In this document: positions 22,527 to 31,615 of the stretch, one piece after another
How the letters are laid out: each line of letters begins with the position of its first letter
How positions within the stretch are numbered: position 1 is the first letter of the stretch
From: Streptomyces fagopyri
Lineage (GTDB): Bacteria; Actinomycetota; Actinomycetes; Streptomycetales; Streptomycetaceae
Length of the DNA: 64,000 nucleotides
Direction: 5' to 3'
Assembly (NCBI RefSeq): GCF_009498275.1
Contig: NZ_CP045643.1
Span: 434,001-498,000 of the forward strand
Notes under the pieces: model-generated
What the model saw: the letters and a program-made list of their open reading frames with translations, nothing else
What the model was told of the DNA's origin: nothing
Databases searched by the model: none
Translations under genes and position numbers: made by a program

Positions 22527-22772
22527 TCATCCGCGGGTACGTCGCAGGGTCTGCTCGGCGCTGGTGATCCAGTAGGTGACTTCGACGGCCCCCGACGTGC
22601 GCCGGGCCGCCACCGTGACCTCGCACGGGCACCCCTCCAGGGGCTGCGAAGCCGGTGAATGTGCCTCTACGGGCACACGGTCACCGGTGAAAATACATAG
22701 CTGCTCCGCGAACCTTTCCGCCCGCGCGGGCAACTCACTAACGTGAGCGCGGCCTCGGTCCGCGGCCGCCAA
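22527..22772 (-). CDS. Hypothetical protein, up to 81 residues; start uncertain
   Basis: A small open frame with the core FAEQLCIFTGDRVPVEAHS, then PCEVTVAARRTSGAVEVTYWITSAEQTLRR, which looks like a real beta-rich protein with realistic composition. The only possible starts are TTG codons (22772, or an internal one near 22733), and neither has a good ribosome site. It reads towards the small gene at 22263-22493 and is divergent from the sedolisin gene, sharing its promoter region. Family not recognised. Confidence 0.45.
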   Translation of the reverse strand: MAAADRGRAHVSELPARAERFAEQLCIFTGDRVPVEAHSPASQPLEGCPCEVTVAARRTSGAVEVTYWITSAEQTLRRTRG

Positions 22773-22793
22773 CCAATTTGCAGGAGACGTGTG

Positions 22794-25700
22794 TTGCCCA
22801 TATCCCTCAAACCAGGGTTGTCATTCCGCCGCCGCAGACGTCCGGCCGTAGGAGTCTTCCTTCTCACCACTGCCGTGCTGGCGGCGCTCGGGGCCCAGGT
22901 TCCCGCGCAGGCCGCCGACGGCGGCAAGGCCGCGAAGTCGACCGCGCGCTCGCACGACCTGCCCGGTCATGTGGCGCCGCTGTGCGGGCCCGCCAAACCC
23001 CACCAGTTCACCTGCTTCGGGCTGCTGCGGACCGACGTCGCGACGCACAAGGGACTGCGCGAGGCGGAGGACACACCCCAGGGCTTCGGGCCCACCGACC
23101 TGCGCGACGCCTACGGCCTTCCCACCAACGGCGGAGCGGGCCGGACCATCGCCATCGTCGACGCCTACGACAATCCCGACGCGGAAGCCGATCTGGCCGT
23201 CTACCGGGCGCAGTTCGGGCTACCGCCCTGCACCACCGCCAACGGCTGCTTCACCAAGACCGACCAGCGCGGCGGAACCGACCTTCCCGCGGCGGACACA
23301 GGCTGGGCCGGTGAGATCTCACTCGACCTGGACATGGTCTCCGCCGTCGCCCCCGAAGCACGGATCCTGCTGATCGAGGCCGACCGGCCGACGGTCGAGG
23401 ACCTGGGGGCCGCGGTGGACCAGGCGGTCGGCATGGGCGCCGGATACGTCTCCAATTCATACGGCTCCAACTACGCGTTCTTTCCGGAGGACCCGGCCGA
23501 GACGGCGGCGGACTCGCACTACGACCACCCCGGTGTGGCGATCGTCGCCTCCTCCGGCGACACCCGGTACGGAGTCGCGTATCCCGCGGCCTCCCCACAC
23601 GTCACGTCGGTCGGCGGCACCACCCTCACCCAGGACGCGGGCACGTCCCGCGGCTGGTCGGAATCCGTGTGGGACCACGACGGCAGCGGTACCGGCTCCG
23701 GCTGCTCCCTCTACGAGCCCAAACCGGCCTTCCAACGGGACACCGGGTGTCCCGGCCGCACCGTCGCGGACGTCTCCGCCGTGGCCGACCCGGCCACCGG
23801 TGTCGCCGTCTACGACACCTTCGGCCAGGCGGGCGGCTGGGGCGTGGCCGGCGGCACCAGCGCCTCCGCGCCCATCATCACCGGCGTGTACGCGAACGCC
23901 GGCACTCCCGTCGCCGGGACCTATCCCAACACCTACCCCTACGCCACAGGCGGTTCAGCGGGTCTGCACGATGTGACGACCGGGTCGAACGGGAAATGCT
24001 CCCCCTCCTACCTGTGCACCGCGGGCCCCGGCTACGACGGCCCCACCGGCCTCGGCACGCCCGCCGGGCTCGGCGCCTTCCGCATGGCGGCGCACGGCAC
24101 CCTCTCGGGCATCGCCACCGACGACTCCACCGGCGCGCCCGTCGCCGCGGCCCGGGTGACCGCGGGCATCTACACCGCCACCACCGACGGCCGCGGACAC
24201 TACGAACTTCCGCTCCCCGCAGGCGAGTACGACGTCACGATCGACGCGTACGGCTACGCGGCGGGCACGGCGTCAGGCGTGACGGTCGGCGACGGCGCCA
24301 CCGTCCGCCGTGACTTCGGTCTGCGTAAACTCGCCACCCACCGGGTCTCCGGCACCGTCACCGACGGATCGGGACACGGCTGGCCCCTGCACGCGAGGAT
24401 CACCGTGGACGGCGTGCCGGGCGCCCCGGTCTGGTCGGACGCCTACACCGGCGCGTACAGCGTGGACCTGCCCGCCGACCGCACGTACACGCTGCGGATC
24501 ACCGCCGACGACACCCACTACCAGCCGCTGGTGCGCGAGGTGAAGGTCGGCGCCACCGATCAGCACGTGGGTCTGGCGCTGCCGGCCGACACCTGGGCGG
24601 GCGACGACCCCGCCTACACCCTGAAGGTGCAGGCGCTCGACACGCAGCCCTTCGATTCCGCCACCGGTCCGCCGCCCGGATGGCAGGTGGTCGACGCTCC
24701 GGGCAGCCCGTCCGGGTGGGCCTTCGACGACCCCGGCGGCCGGGGCAACAGCACCGGCGGTTCCGGCGGGTTCGCCATCGCCGACAACGATCACGCCGGA
24801 TGGGACACGACTCTCGACACCCAACTGGTCAGCCCTGTCTACGACCTGCGCCGCGACGGCGACCCCGCGCTGGCCTTCAGCACCGACTACGAGGGATCCG
24901 GCGACCAGAGCGGTGACGTCGACGTCACCGCCGACGGCGGCCGGACCTGGACCACCGTATGGCACCAGGACCAGCTGTGGACCAGCGGCCGGGTGGAGAT
25001 CCCGCTGACCGCCTACGCGGGCAAGACGGCCGTACGGTTCCGCTTCCACTTCACCGGCCCCGGCGTGCTCTGGGCCGTCGACGACGTGGCGCTCGACGAG
25101 CGCGTCCTGACCCCCGTCCCCGGCGGCATCCTCACCGGGACCGTCTCCGACGCCAACACCGGCCATGGCCTCATCGGCGCGAGTGTGGCCACCCGCCCGG
25201 CCACGGGGCCTGCCACGCTGAGCGCGGCCACGGCGGGTGACCCGAAGGCCGGCGACGGCCTCTACCGGCTGTTCGTCCCCGGCGGCGGCCGGCACACCGT
25301 CACCGCGGCGAAGCCCGCCTACCGCACCGCATCCCTGACGGTCCGGGTACCGAAGGACCGGACCACGCAGGGCGCGTTCGTCCTCAAGGCCGGGCGCCTG
25401 TCGGTGGATCCGGCCGGGATCGAGGCCACCACCGGCCGGCACGGCACGGTGACCCGCGAGGTCACCGTGCGCAACACCGGCACGGCGGCGGCCACCGTCC
25501 GTATCGGCGAACGCACCGGTACCGGACCGGGCGGCCCGGCACCCGGAACGGCCTGGCAAAACCTGCCCGACCTGCCCGTGCCGGTGATGGACAACGCGGT
25601 CGAGAACCACCAGGGCAAGCTGTACTCGGCTCTGGGCACCGCCGACGGCGACACCCCGACCGGCGACCTCTACATCTACGACTCTGCCGCGGGAGTCTGG

Positions 25701-26612
25701 AAGCAGGGCACGAGCGCGCCACGACCGCGTCAGGCCACCGCCCACGGATTTATCGGCAACCACTTTTATACCGTGGGTGGTTGGGGACCCGGCGAGGTGG
25801 TCAGCAGCACCCTCCAGGTCTACGACGCCGTCAAGGGGACCTGGTCCAAGGGGCCCGCCGTCCCCGAAGGCCACTACGGCGCGAGCGGCGTCGTACTCGA
25901 CGGACGCCTCTATGTGATCGGCGGATGCACCAACACCGACTGCACGGACAGCGTCTACGTCTTCGACCCGGACACCGGCACCTGGTCGACGGCCGCCCCT
26001 TACCCGACGACGATCAGCTGGGCGTCATGTGGTGCGATCTCCGGCAAGGTGTACTGCGCCGGCGGCACCCACGACTACGTCGAGACGGGGCGCGGCTACG
26101 TCTACAGTCCGGCCTCCGACAGCTGGCAGGCCATCGCCGACATGCCCGCCGGCCTGTCCACCGCCGTCTACGCCGCCGCCGACGGCCGGCTGCTCGTCTC
26201 CGGCGGCTTCAAGCGCGTCGGGGAGAACAGAGTCCTGACCGGAGAGGGATACGCCTACGCCCCGGACACCGACACCTGGAGCCCCCTGCCCGACGCCCCC
26301 AGCCCCGTCTACCGGGGCGGCGGCGCACCGGGGATGTACCGGGTCGGCGGCAGCAGCCAGCCCCGCTTCCCCACCCCCGTGGCGAACGCGATGCTGCTGC
26401 CGGGCTACGACCAGACCGAGTCGGACGTGTCCTGGCTGTCGGAGACTCCGCACCGGCTCGTCCTGCGACCGGGCCAGAGCGCCACGGTCACCGTCACGCT
26501 CGAAGCGAACCGCGTCAGCAGGCCCGGTGTGTGGACGGCGTCGCTCACCTTCGTCCACGACACTCCGTACCCGGTGACAGCGTTGCCCGTCTCGCTGCGC
26601 GTCCGCTCCTGA
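22794..26612 (+). CDS. Secreted S53 (sedolisin) protease fused to jelly-roll and Kelch domains
   Basis: A protein of about 1272 residues. TTG at 22794 sits 7 bases after AGGAG; GTG at 22791 is an alternative. A twin-Arg-like basic stretch and hydrophobic segment form the signal. The S53 catalytic domain (about 60-440) has Glu174 and Asp178 in GEISLDLD, oxyanion Asp256 in SSGD and nucleophile Ser356 in GGTSASAP. Carboxypeptidase-regulatory-like beta domains follow, then a choice-of-anchor/MAM-like jelly roll (about 617-772), another regulatory-like repeat, and a Kelch propeller (about 920-1186) with repeats such as LYVIGGC and VYVFDPDTGTW. The usual N-terminal propeptide is short. Sedolisins are acid-active endopeptidases; the Kelch part is probably for binding. 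Confidence 0.92.
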   Translation: MPISLKPGLSFRRRRRPAVGVFLLTTAVLAALGAQVPAQAADGGKAAKSTARSHDLPGHVAPLCGPAKPHQFTCFGLLRTDVATHKGLREAEDTPQGFGPTDLRDAYGLPTNGGAGRTIAIVDAYDNPDAEADLAVYRAQFGLPPCTTANGCFTKTDQRGGTDLPAADTGWAGEISLDLDMVSAVAPEARILLIEADRPTVEDLGAAVDQAVGMGAGYVSNSYGSNYAFFPEDPAETAADSHYDHPGVAIVASSGDTRYGVAYPAASPHVTSVGGTTLTQDAGTSRGWSESVWDHDGSGTGSGCSLYEPKPAFQRDTGCPGRTVADVSAVADPATGVAVYDTFGQAGGWGVAGGTSASAPIITGVYANAGTPVAGTYPNTYPYATGGSAGLHDVTTGSNGKCSPSYLCTAGPGYDGPTGLGTPAGLGAFRMAAHGTLSGIATDDSTGAPVAAARVTAGIYTATTDGRGHYELPLPAGEYDVTIDAYGYAAGTASGVTVGDGATVRRDFGLRKLATHRVSGTVTDGSGHGWPLHARITVDGVPGAPVWSDAYTGAYSVDLPADRTYTLRITADDTHYQPLVREVKVGATDQHVGLALPADTWAGDDPAYTLKVQALDTQPFDSATGPPPGWQVVDAPGSPSGWAFDDPGGRGNSTGGSGGFAIADNDHAGWDTTLDTQLVSPVYDLRRDGDPALAFSTDYEGSGDQSGDVDVTADGGRTWTTVWHQDQLWTSGRVEIPLTAYAGKTAVRFRFHFTGPGVLWAVDDVALDERVLTPVPGGILTGTVSDANTGHGLIGASVATRPATGPATLSAATAGDPKAGDGLYRLFVPGGGRHTVTAAKPAYRTASLTVRVPKDRTTQGAFVLKAGRLSVDPAGIEATTGRHGTVTREVTVRNTGTAAATVRIGERTGTGPGGPAPGTAWQNLPDLPVPVMDNAVENHQGKLYSALGTADGDTPTGDLYIYDSAAGVWKQGTSAPRPRQATAHGFIGNHFYTVGGWGPGEVVSSTLQVYDAVKGTWSKGPAVPEGHYGASGVVLDGRLYVIGGCTNTDCTDSVYVFDPDTGTWSTAAPYPTTISWASCGAISGKVYCAGGTHDYVETGRGYVYSPASDSWQAIADMPAGLSTAVYAAADGRLLVSGGFKRVGENRVLTGEGYAYAPDTDTWSPLPDAPSPVYRGGGAPGMYRVGGSSQPRFPTPVANAMLLPGYDQTESDVSWLSETPHRLVLRPGQSATVTVTLEANRVSRPGVWTASLTFVHDTPYPVTALPVSLRVRS

Positions 26613-26633
26613 CGCCGACTGGCTCCGCACGTG

Positions 26634-26683
26634 CGGCAGGGCCCGCCCGGAGGCGAATCGCCGTCTCCGGGCGGGCCCTGCCG
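26634..26683. terminator. Very strong terminator after the sedolisin gene
   Basis: A perfect 19-bp stem: left arm 26634-26652, right arm 26665-26683, with a 12-base loop. It begins 21 bases after the stop codon. Confidence 0.92.
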
Positions 26684-26917
26684 TGTCCGCCTCGCAAATC
26701 GGCCGGCCCGGTGTCAGGCGCCCGACCTCGGCTTTGGTTGATACGGGACCGACGGAACTGAGCGAAGGCGGCTCCGGAAGCCACTGGTTCCAGGCAGCGC
26801 AGCAGCCCGCCACGGCTGTACGGCCACGGCGAAAGACCGACGGCCAGGGCCTGCCTCCGCGGAGGCAGGCGCCCGACCGAACAAGTCTTTCCCTCAGCCG
26901 ACGTTCCCGCCCGGGCC

Positions 26918-27216
26918 TCAGGCCTCTCGGACCATCTCGTAGGTGAGGAGGGCGAGGCCGTCACCGACGGTCCGCGAGTTGATCAGACGTCTGGGCTTCT
27001 TGTCGCCGGTCTCGCCGAGGAAGCGCTCGCCGGTCCCGAGCGCGACCGGGAAGACCATCAGCCGCAGCTCGTCGACCAGGCCGTGCTCCATCAGCAGGCG
27101 CCCGAGCTGATAGCTGCCGTAGACGACCATCTCACCGTCGCGCTCCTGCTTCAGCCGCCAAAACTCGCGCACCACCTCGCCCTTGAGCATGGTCGAGTTG
27201 CGCCACTTGGGCTCTA
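26918..27216 (-). pseudogene. Dihydrofolate-reductase-like protein, C-terminal half only
   Basis: The frame from about EPKWRNSTMLKG through MVVYGSYQLGRLLMEHGLVDELRL, VFPVALGTGERFL and KPRRLINSRTVGDGLALLTYEM is the C-terminal half of the DHFR/RibD-C family common in actinobacteria. The N-terminal half (about 95 residues, with the start and nucleotide-binding parts) is absent. Upstream of about 27216 the frame runs into antisense of an unrelated gene remnant. It therefore looks like a 5'-truncated relic, although a short product from ATG within TMLKG cannot be excluded. Confidence 0.75.
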
Positions 27217-27592
27217 CGAGCGCGCGGACGTCGACGCGCTGGTGGCGCTTCTGATCGACGACGATTTCATGTCGATGCCGCCGATGCCGATCGAGTACGA
27301 GGGCCGGGATGCAGTGGCCCGCTTCTGCGACCTTCTGTTCCGCTCGGGCCGGAAGATCGACCTTGTGCGAACGCGAGCAAACGGGCAACCCGCGTTCGGA
27401 ATCTACACGAGCACCCCCACCGGCATCCGTCACGGGACCGGCCTCCTCGCCCTCGCCCTCGCCCTCACCCTCGCCCTCGCCCTCGCCCTCGCCCTCGCCC
27501 TCGCCCTCGCAGGCGATCGGATCTGTGCCATGACCCGCTTCGACAACAGCGTCCTCCCCTGGTTCGGACTACCGCGATCACTCCCGAGGTGA
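27211..27592 (+). pseudogene. C-terminal fragment of an ECF sigma factor (SnoaL-like tail), with repeat insertion
   Basis: The plus-strand frame reads YERADVDALVALLIDDDFMSMPPMPIEYEGRD, then FRSGRKIDLVRTRANGQPAFG, and ends DRICAMTRFDNSVLPWFGLPRSLP. This is the SnoaL-like C-terminal domain of SigJ-type ECF sigma factors. Sigma domains 2 and 4 are missing; the frame starts at the junction with the oppositely oriented DHFR-like remnant. Between FGIYTSTPTG and GDRICAM a run of Leu-Ala dipeptides replaces a short native strand; it is encoded by the hexanucleotide repeat at 27445-27510. No RNA-polymerase-binding part remains. Confidence 0.78.
27445..27510. repeat. Hexanucleotide tandem repeat, 11 units of CCTCGC
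   Basis: Eleven consecutive 6-base units, all CCTCGC except the fourth (CCTCAC). In the sigma-remnant frame they encode alternating Leu-Ala. Unit size is a multiple of three, so slippage would not shift the frame. Confidence 0.93.
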
Positions 27593-28072
27593 GCGAACCG
27601 ACCGCCGCGCATCTCGAGGCAGCTCACGAGACGCGGTTCGCCGCCCCCGGTGTCGCCCGCAGGGGTCACCTGAGGCCTGGCTCATCGGTCACTTTGCAGA
27701 ACCTTTGACGCGTCTCCCGGTGACTGCGCGTGATTCCACCTCCCCGGTGAGGCCGGTCGGATGAACCCGCTCAAGAGTCCAGGCGGCCGAAGTCGGCCAG
27801 GTGGCGCCGGTATTGGGGGCTGTTCGGCGCTTTCCAGCGGACCGATCAGCCCGCGCGATGAATGTCCCGGACGTTGCTCACCGTCAACTGCCGTACCAGA
27901 AAGTTCTGTTGATCTCGTTGACACCCCGCAGGCACGCGCGTTCACTCGTCTCTCGTGCATGGCAACGTTGTCAGGCCGTCCGCGCGACCGGCACCGTTGC
28001 CGCTCGTCGGCGTGCGCTCTTCGGCACGCCGACACCTCATGTGCGAAGTGGGAACCGCTGTGGAGGCAACAG
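27593..28072. other. Gene-free region upstream of GH92
   Basis: The GH92 frame is open through part of this stretch, but the composition changes at 28073 where a good ribosome site and signal peptide begin. It contains a LacI-like operator at 27960-27973; nothing else is supported. Confidence 0.5.
27960..27973. promoter_or_regulatory. LacI-type operator candidate for GH92
   Basis: TGGCAACGTTGTCA pairs at six of seven positions around a central CG, the classic LacI/GalR-family layout, about 100 bases before the GH92 start. Confidence 0.55.
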
Positions 28073-31000
28073 ATGGCACGACCCCGACGTTCAGCCGCTC
28101 CACGTAACCGCAAGAGATTCCGTCAACGCCTGGCCGTGGTGTCCGTCCTGGGCATCGCCATGCTTCCGCTCCCCTCGATCGGGAGCGCCCAAGCGGCGAG
28201 TGCCGCGACACCGGGCTTCGTCAAGGACCCCGCGTCCCTGGTCAACCCCCTCATCGGCACCTCCGGTGCGGTGGACACCTTCCCCGGCCCCGACATGCCT
28301 GCCGGCATGGTGCAGTGGGGTCCCGACACCACACCCGACCGGCCCTCGGGCGGCGGCTACGAGTACAACGACAGCAAGATCTCCGGCTTCAGCCTCACCC
28401 ATGTCTCCGGGCCCGGCTGCGGCGTCGCCGGCGACCTGCCCGTCCTGCCGGTCACCGGAGCGCTGTCCGGCAGCCTCGGCGGCACGTCCGTGGGCTTCAG
28501 CCACGATGACGAGAAGGCCGGCATCGGCTCCTACAAAGTGACCGACGCGAACGGGGTCACCACGCAGCTGACCGACACCACCCGCGCCGGTCTGGGCGCC
28601 TTCACCTTCCCCGCGGGTCAGCAGGCCAACCTGCTCTTCAAGCTCAGCGGTGGTGCCACGCAGGTGGACGGGACCCGTGTCCAGGTGGTGAACAAGAAGG
28701 AGATCAGCGGTTCGATCGACAGTGGCCACTTCTGTGGCGCCGCCAACAGGTACTCGCTGCACTTCGACATCAAGTTCGACCAGCCGTTCACTGCGAGCGG
28801 TACCTGGGTCGGCGGCACCATCAACCCCAGCGCGACCTCGCTGAAGGCGGGCAAGGCCCAACAGGACCTGCGCGCCCACCCGTCGAAGCCGCTCAAGGAG
28901 AAGCACTTCACCGTTCCCGCCGCGCCGTCCCCGACGGTGCACGGCACCCGTGGTGGCGCGCGATCCGTCTCCCCGGCGACGAGCGCGAGCAGCGCACCCG
29001 CCAAGTCGCCCTCGGGCAAGGCCAAGTCGAGCGCCGAGCCGCCGACGACGGGTGCGAACGGGATGTACCTGACCTTCGACACCTCCACCAACCCCACCGT
29101 GCGCGCGAAGGTCGGCATCTCGTACACGAGTGACACCGGTGCGGCGGACAACCTCTCGCGCGAGATCAAGAGCTGGAGCCTCGACACCGTCGGGCAGGCC
29201 AACCACGACGCCTGGAACGCGGTGCTGAACAAGGTCCAGATCGGCGGCGGGTCCACGGACCAGCAGACGCAGTTCTACACCGCGCTTTATCACGCGCTGC
29301 TGCACCCGAACGTCTTCTCGGACGCCGACGGGCAGTACATGGGCATGGACAATCAGGTCCACAAGCTGGCCAAGGGACAACAGGCCCAGTACGCCAACTA
29401 CTCGGGCTGGGACACCTACCGCTCCCAGACCCAGCTGATGGCGATGGTCGAGCCCAAGGTGACCAGCGATGTCGTCACCTCGATGCTCAACGGGTATGAC
29501 CAGACGGGCCTGCTCCCCAAGTGGGCGTCGAACAACGGTGAGAGCTACGTCATGGTCGGCGACCCGGCCGCCGGCATCATCGCCGACGCGTACGCCTTCG
29601 GCGCACGGAGTTTCGACACCGACAAGGCGCTCGCCGCCCTGCAGCACGAGGGCACGAGCCCGAACAACGACCGCCCCGGCGAGTCGGTGCGGGACGCGAA
29701 GGGCTACCTCCCGCTGGACGAGAACGACTACGGCTGCTGCAACTTCTACGGGCCGGTCTCCACACAGCTGGAGTACGACTCCGCGGACTACGCTGTCGCC
29801 GCCTTCGCGAAGGCACTGGGCAAGACGTCCGTCTACACGAAGTTCGCCACCCGCGCACAGGACTGGATGAACGTCTTCAATCCCCAGACCGGGTACATGC
29901 AGGGCAAGAACAAGGACGGCCAGTTCACGGGCGGATTCACCCCGGGCACCTCCAACGGCTTCGTGGAGGGCACGTCGGCGCAGTACACCCCGATGGTCCC
30001 GTTCAACCTGCGGCAGCTCATCCAGGCGCGGGGCGGCACGCAGGCGTACTCGTCCTACCTGGACAGCCTGCTCGACAACGTTGCCCACCCCGGCGGCACC
30101 GACGCGGACCTGAGCAATGAGCCCAGCGTCGAGATCCCCTGGGAGTACGCGTACACGGGCGAGCCGTGGAAGGCCCAGGCGGCCGTCCGCGACGCCCAGC
30201 AGAAGCTGTACTTCAACGCCCCGGTCGGTTCCTTCGGCAACGACGACCTCGGCGCGATGAGTTCCTGGTACGTCTGGTCCGCACTCGGCATGTATCCCGA
30301 GACCCCGGGCGCGGACACCCTGGTGCTCGGCAGTCCGGCCTTCCCGGTGGCCAAGGTGACCCCCGGAAGCGGCAAGGCGGTACAGATCAAGGCGCCGCAG
30401 GCCGCGCCCGACGCGCCCTACGTGCAGTCGCTCGACGTCAAGGGCAAGCCGTGGAACACCTCCTGGCTGACGTACCAGCAGTTCACGGGAGCCGGCACGC
30501 TCGACTTCACGCTCGGCACCCAGCCCGACAAGTCGTGGGCGTCCGACCCGTCCGCGGCACCGCCGTCGGACACCACGGGCGGCGACCGGGTGCTGGCTGC
30601 GACCGGCCCCACCAGCGACGGCCTCGTCCTCCAGCCCGGTGCCTCCGGTGACGGGACCCTGAAGCTGACCAACCTCGGCAGCAAGGCCGTCACGGTCGAC
30701 TGGAAGGCGACGGCACCTTCGGGAGTCACGCTGGACACGGCGTCCGGCTCACTGACGGTGGCCGCGTCCGGCAGCGCCGAGGCCAAGGTCCATGTGACGG
30801 CGGGCTCGAACGAGGGCACGTTCCCGGTCACCTTCGCACTGACCGACCACACCACCGGTACGGCAGTGGGCAGTGCCGCCCTCCGCGTGGCCGTTGCGAA
30901 GGCCGGCGCGCTGTGGCCCTACGACACCAATGAGGGCGTCTTCCCCGACGGGGCAACCTTCTCGGTCGGGTTCGACGGCGGCGGCTGGGCGTTCTCGCAG

Positions 31001-31492
31001 AACGCCCTGTCGGCGGCCGGGGTCACCAACGGCTCCGCCATCACGGCCGACGGCATCTCCTACACCTGGCCGACGGTGACGTCCGGTCAGCCGGACAATC
31101 TGGAGATGGCCGGCCAGACCATCCCCATGCCGGCCGGCACTTCAGGTGCGTCCCTCGGCCTGCTGGGCTCCGCGGCCAACGCGCCGACGGACGGCAGCGG
31201 GGTCTCGGGCACGCTGACCGTCACGTACACCGACGGCACCACGTCCCGGGCGACGGTCGGCTTCTCCGACTGGACGCTCAACGGAGGCGGCAGCAAGCCG
31301 ATTCCGGGTGACACGACGGCCGTCTCGACGGCTTACCGGAACACGGCGAGCGGAGGTCGGGACAGCGTGAAGACGTACGTCTTCTCGACGAAGGTCCCCC
31401 TCGACGTGTCCAAGCAGGTGGCGTCGATCACCCTTCCGGTGACGGGTTCCACCGGCACTGTCCACCTGTTCGCCTACGGCTTCGGGCAGTGA
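28073..31492 (+). CDS. Secreted GH92 exo-alpha-mannosidase with C-terminal beta domains
   Basis: An 1139-residue exported enzyme. ATG at 28073 follows GGAGG at ideal spacing; the frame open from 27761 is non-coding before it. After a signal peptide (to about residue 43), the GH92 domain (about 50-815) starts VNPLIGTSG, with GFSLTHVSGPGCG and GDLPVLPVTG as family landmarks, and includes the (alpha/alpha)6 part with NEPSVEIPWEYAYTGEPWKAQ. A Ser/Ala/Pro/Lys-rich insertion lies near residues 285-325. The C-terminal ~300 residues contain a NEW3-like beta domain and a second sugar-binding-like module. GH92 are calcium-dependent exo-mannosidases acting mainly on alpha-1,2/1,3 linkages of N-glycans and yeast mannan. 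Confidence 0.93.
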   Translation: MARPRRSAAPRNRKRFRQRLAVVSVLGIAMLPLPSIGSAQAASAATPGFVKDPASLVNPLIGTSGAVDTFPGPDMPAGMVQWGPDTTPDRPSGGGYEYNDSKISGFSLTHVSGPGCGVAGDLPVLPVTGALSGSLGGTSVGFSHDDEKAGIGSYKVTDANGVTTQLTDTTRAGLGAFTFPAGQQANLLFKLSGGATQVDGTRVQVVNKKEISGSIDSGHFCGAANRYSLHFDIKFDQPFTASGTWVGGTINPSATSLKAGKAQQDLRAHPSKPLKEKHFTVPAAPSPTVHGTRGGARSVSPATSASSAPAKSPSGKAKSSAEPPTTGANGMYLTFDTSTNPTVRAKVGISYTSDTGAADNLSREIKSWSLDTVGQANHDAWNAVLNKVQIGGGSTDQQTQFYTALYHALLHPNVFSDADGQYMGMDNQVHKLAKGQQAQYANYSGWDTYRSQTQLMAMVEPKVTSDVVTSMLNGYDQTGLLPKWASNNGESYVMVGDPAAGIIADAYAFGARSFDTDKALAALQHEGTSPNNDRPGESVRDAKGYLPLDENDYGCCNFYGPVSTQLEYDSADYAVAAFAKALGKTSVYTKFATRAQDWMNVFNPQTGYMQGKNKDGQFTGGFTPGTSNGFVEGTSAQYTPMVPFNLRQLIQARGGTQAYSSYLDSLLDNVAHPGGTDADLSNEPSVEIPWEYAYTGEPWKAQAAVRDAQQKLYFNAPVGSFGNDDLGAMSSWYVWSALGMYPETPGADTLVLGSPAFPVAKVTPGSGKAVQIKAPQAAPDAPYVQSLDVKGKPWNTSWLTYQQFTGAGTLDFTLGTQPDKSWASDPSAAPPSDTTGGDRVLAATGPTSDGLVLQPGASGDGTLKLTNLGSKAVTVDWKATAPSGVTLDTASGSLTVAASGSAEAKVHVTAGSNEGTFPVTFALTDHTTGTAVGSAALRVAVAKAGALWPYDTNEGVFPDGATFSVGFDGGGWAFSQNALSAAGVTNGSAITADGISYTWPTVTSGQPDNLEMAGQTIPMPAGTSGASLGLLGSAANAPTDGSGVSGTLTVTYTDGTTSRATVGFSDWTLNGGGSKPIPGDTTAVSTAYRNTASGGRDSVKTYVFSTKVPLDVSKQVASITLPVTGSTGTVHLFAYGFGQ

Positions 31493-31515
31493 GGCACGGC
31501 GGAAGCTGACGGCTG

Positions 31516-31552
31516 AGGGCTGGTTCCGGTCACCACCTCCGGAACCAGCCCT
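31516..31552. terminator. Bidirectional terminator between convergent GH92 and ene-reductase genes
   Basis: A perfect 14-bp stem (AGGGCTGGTTCCGG and complement) with a 9-base loop, 24 bases after the GH92 stop and 64 bases after the convergent gene's stop. Confidence 0.85.
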
Positions 31553-31615
31553 TCGGGCGCGGACGGGACGTGTCCGCGCTGCCTGTCCGCGTTGCGCACT
31601 GCGCGGGACGGGACC

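Noticed and set aside
27445..27510. CCTCGC repeat as a CRISPR array
   Set aside because: It is a continuous hexamer tract with no spacers.
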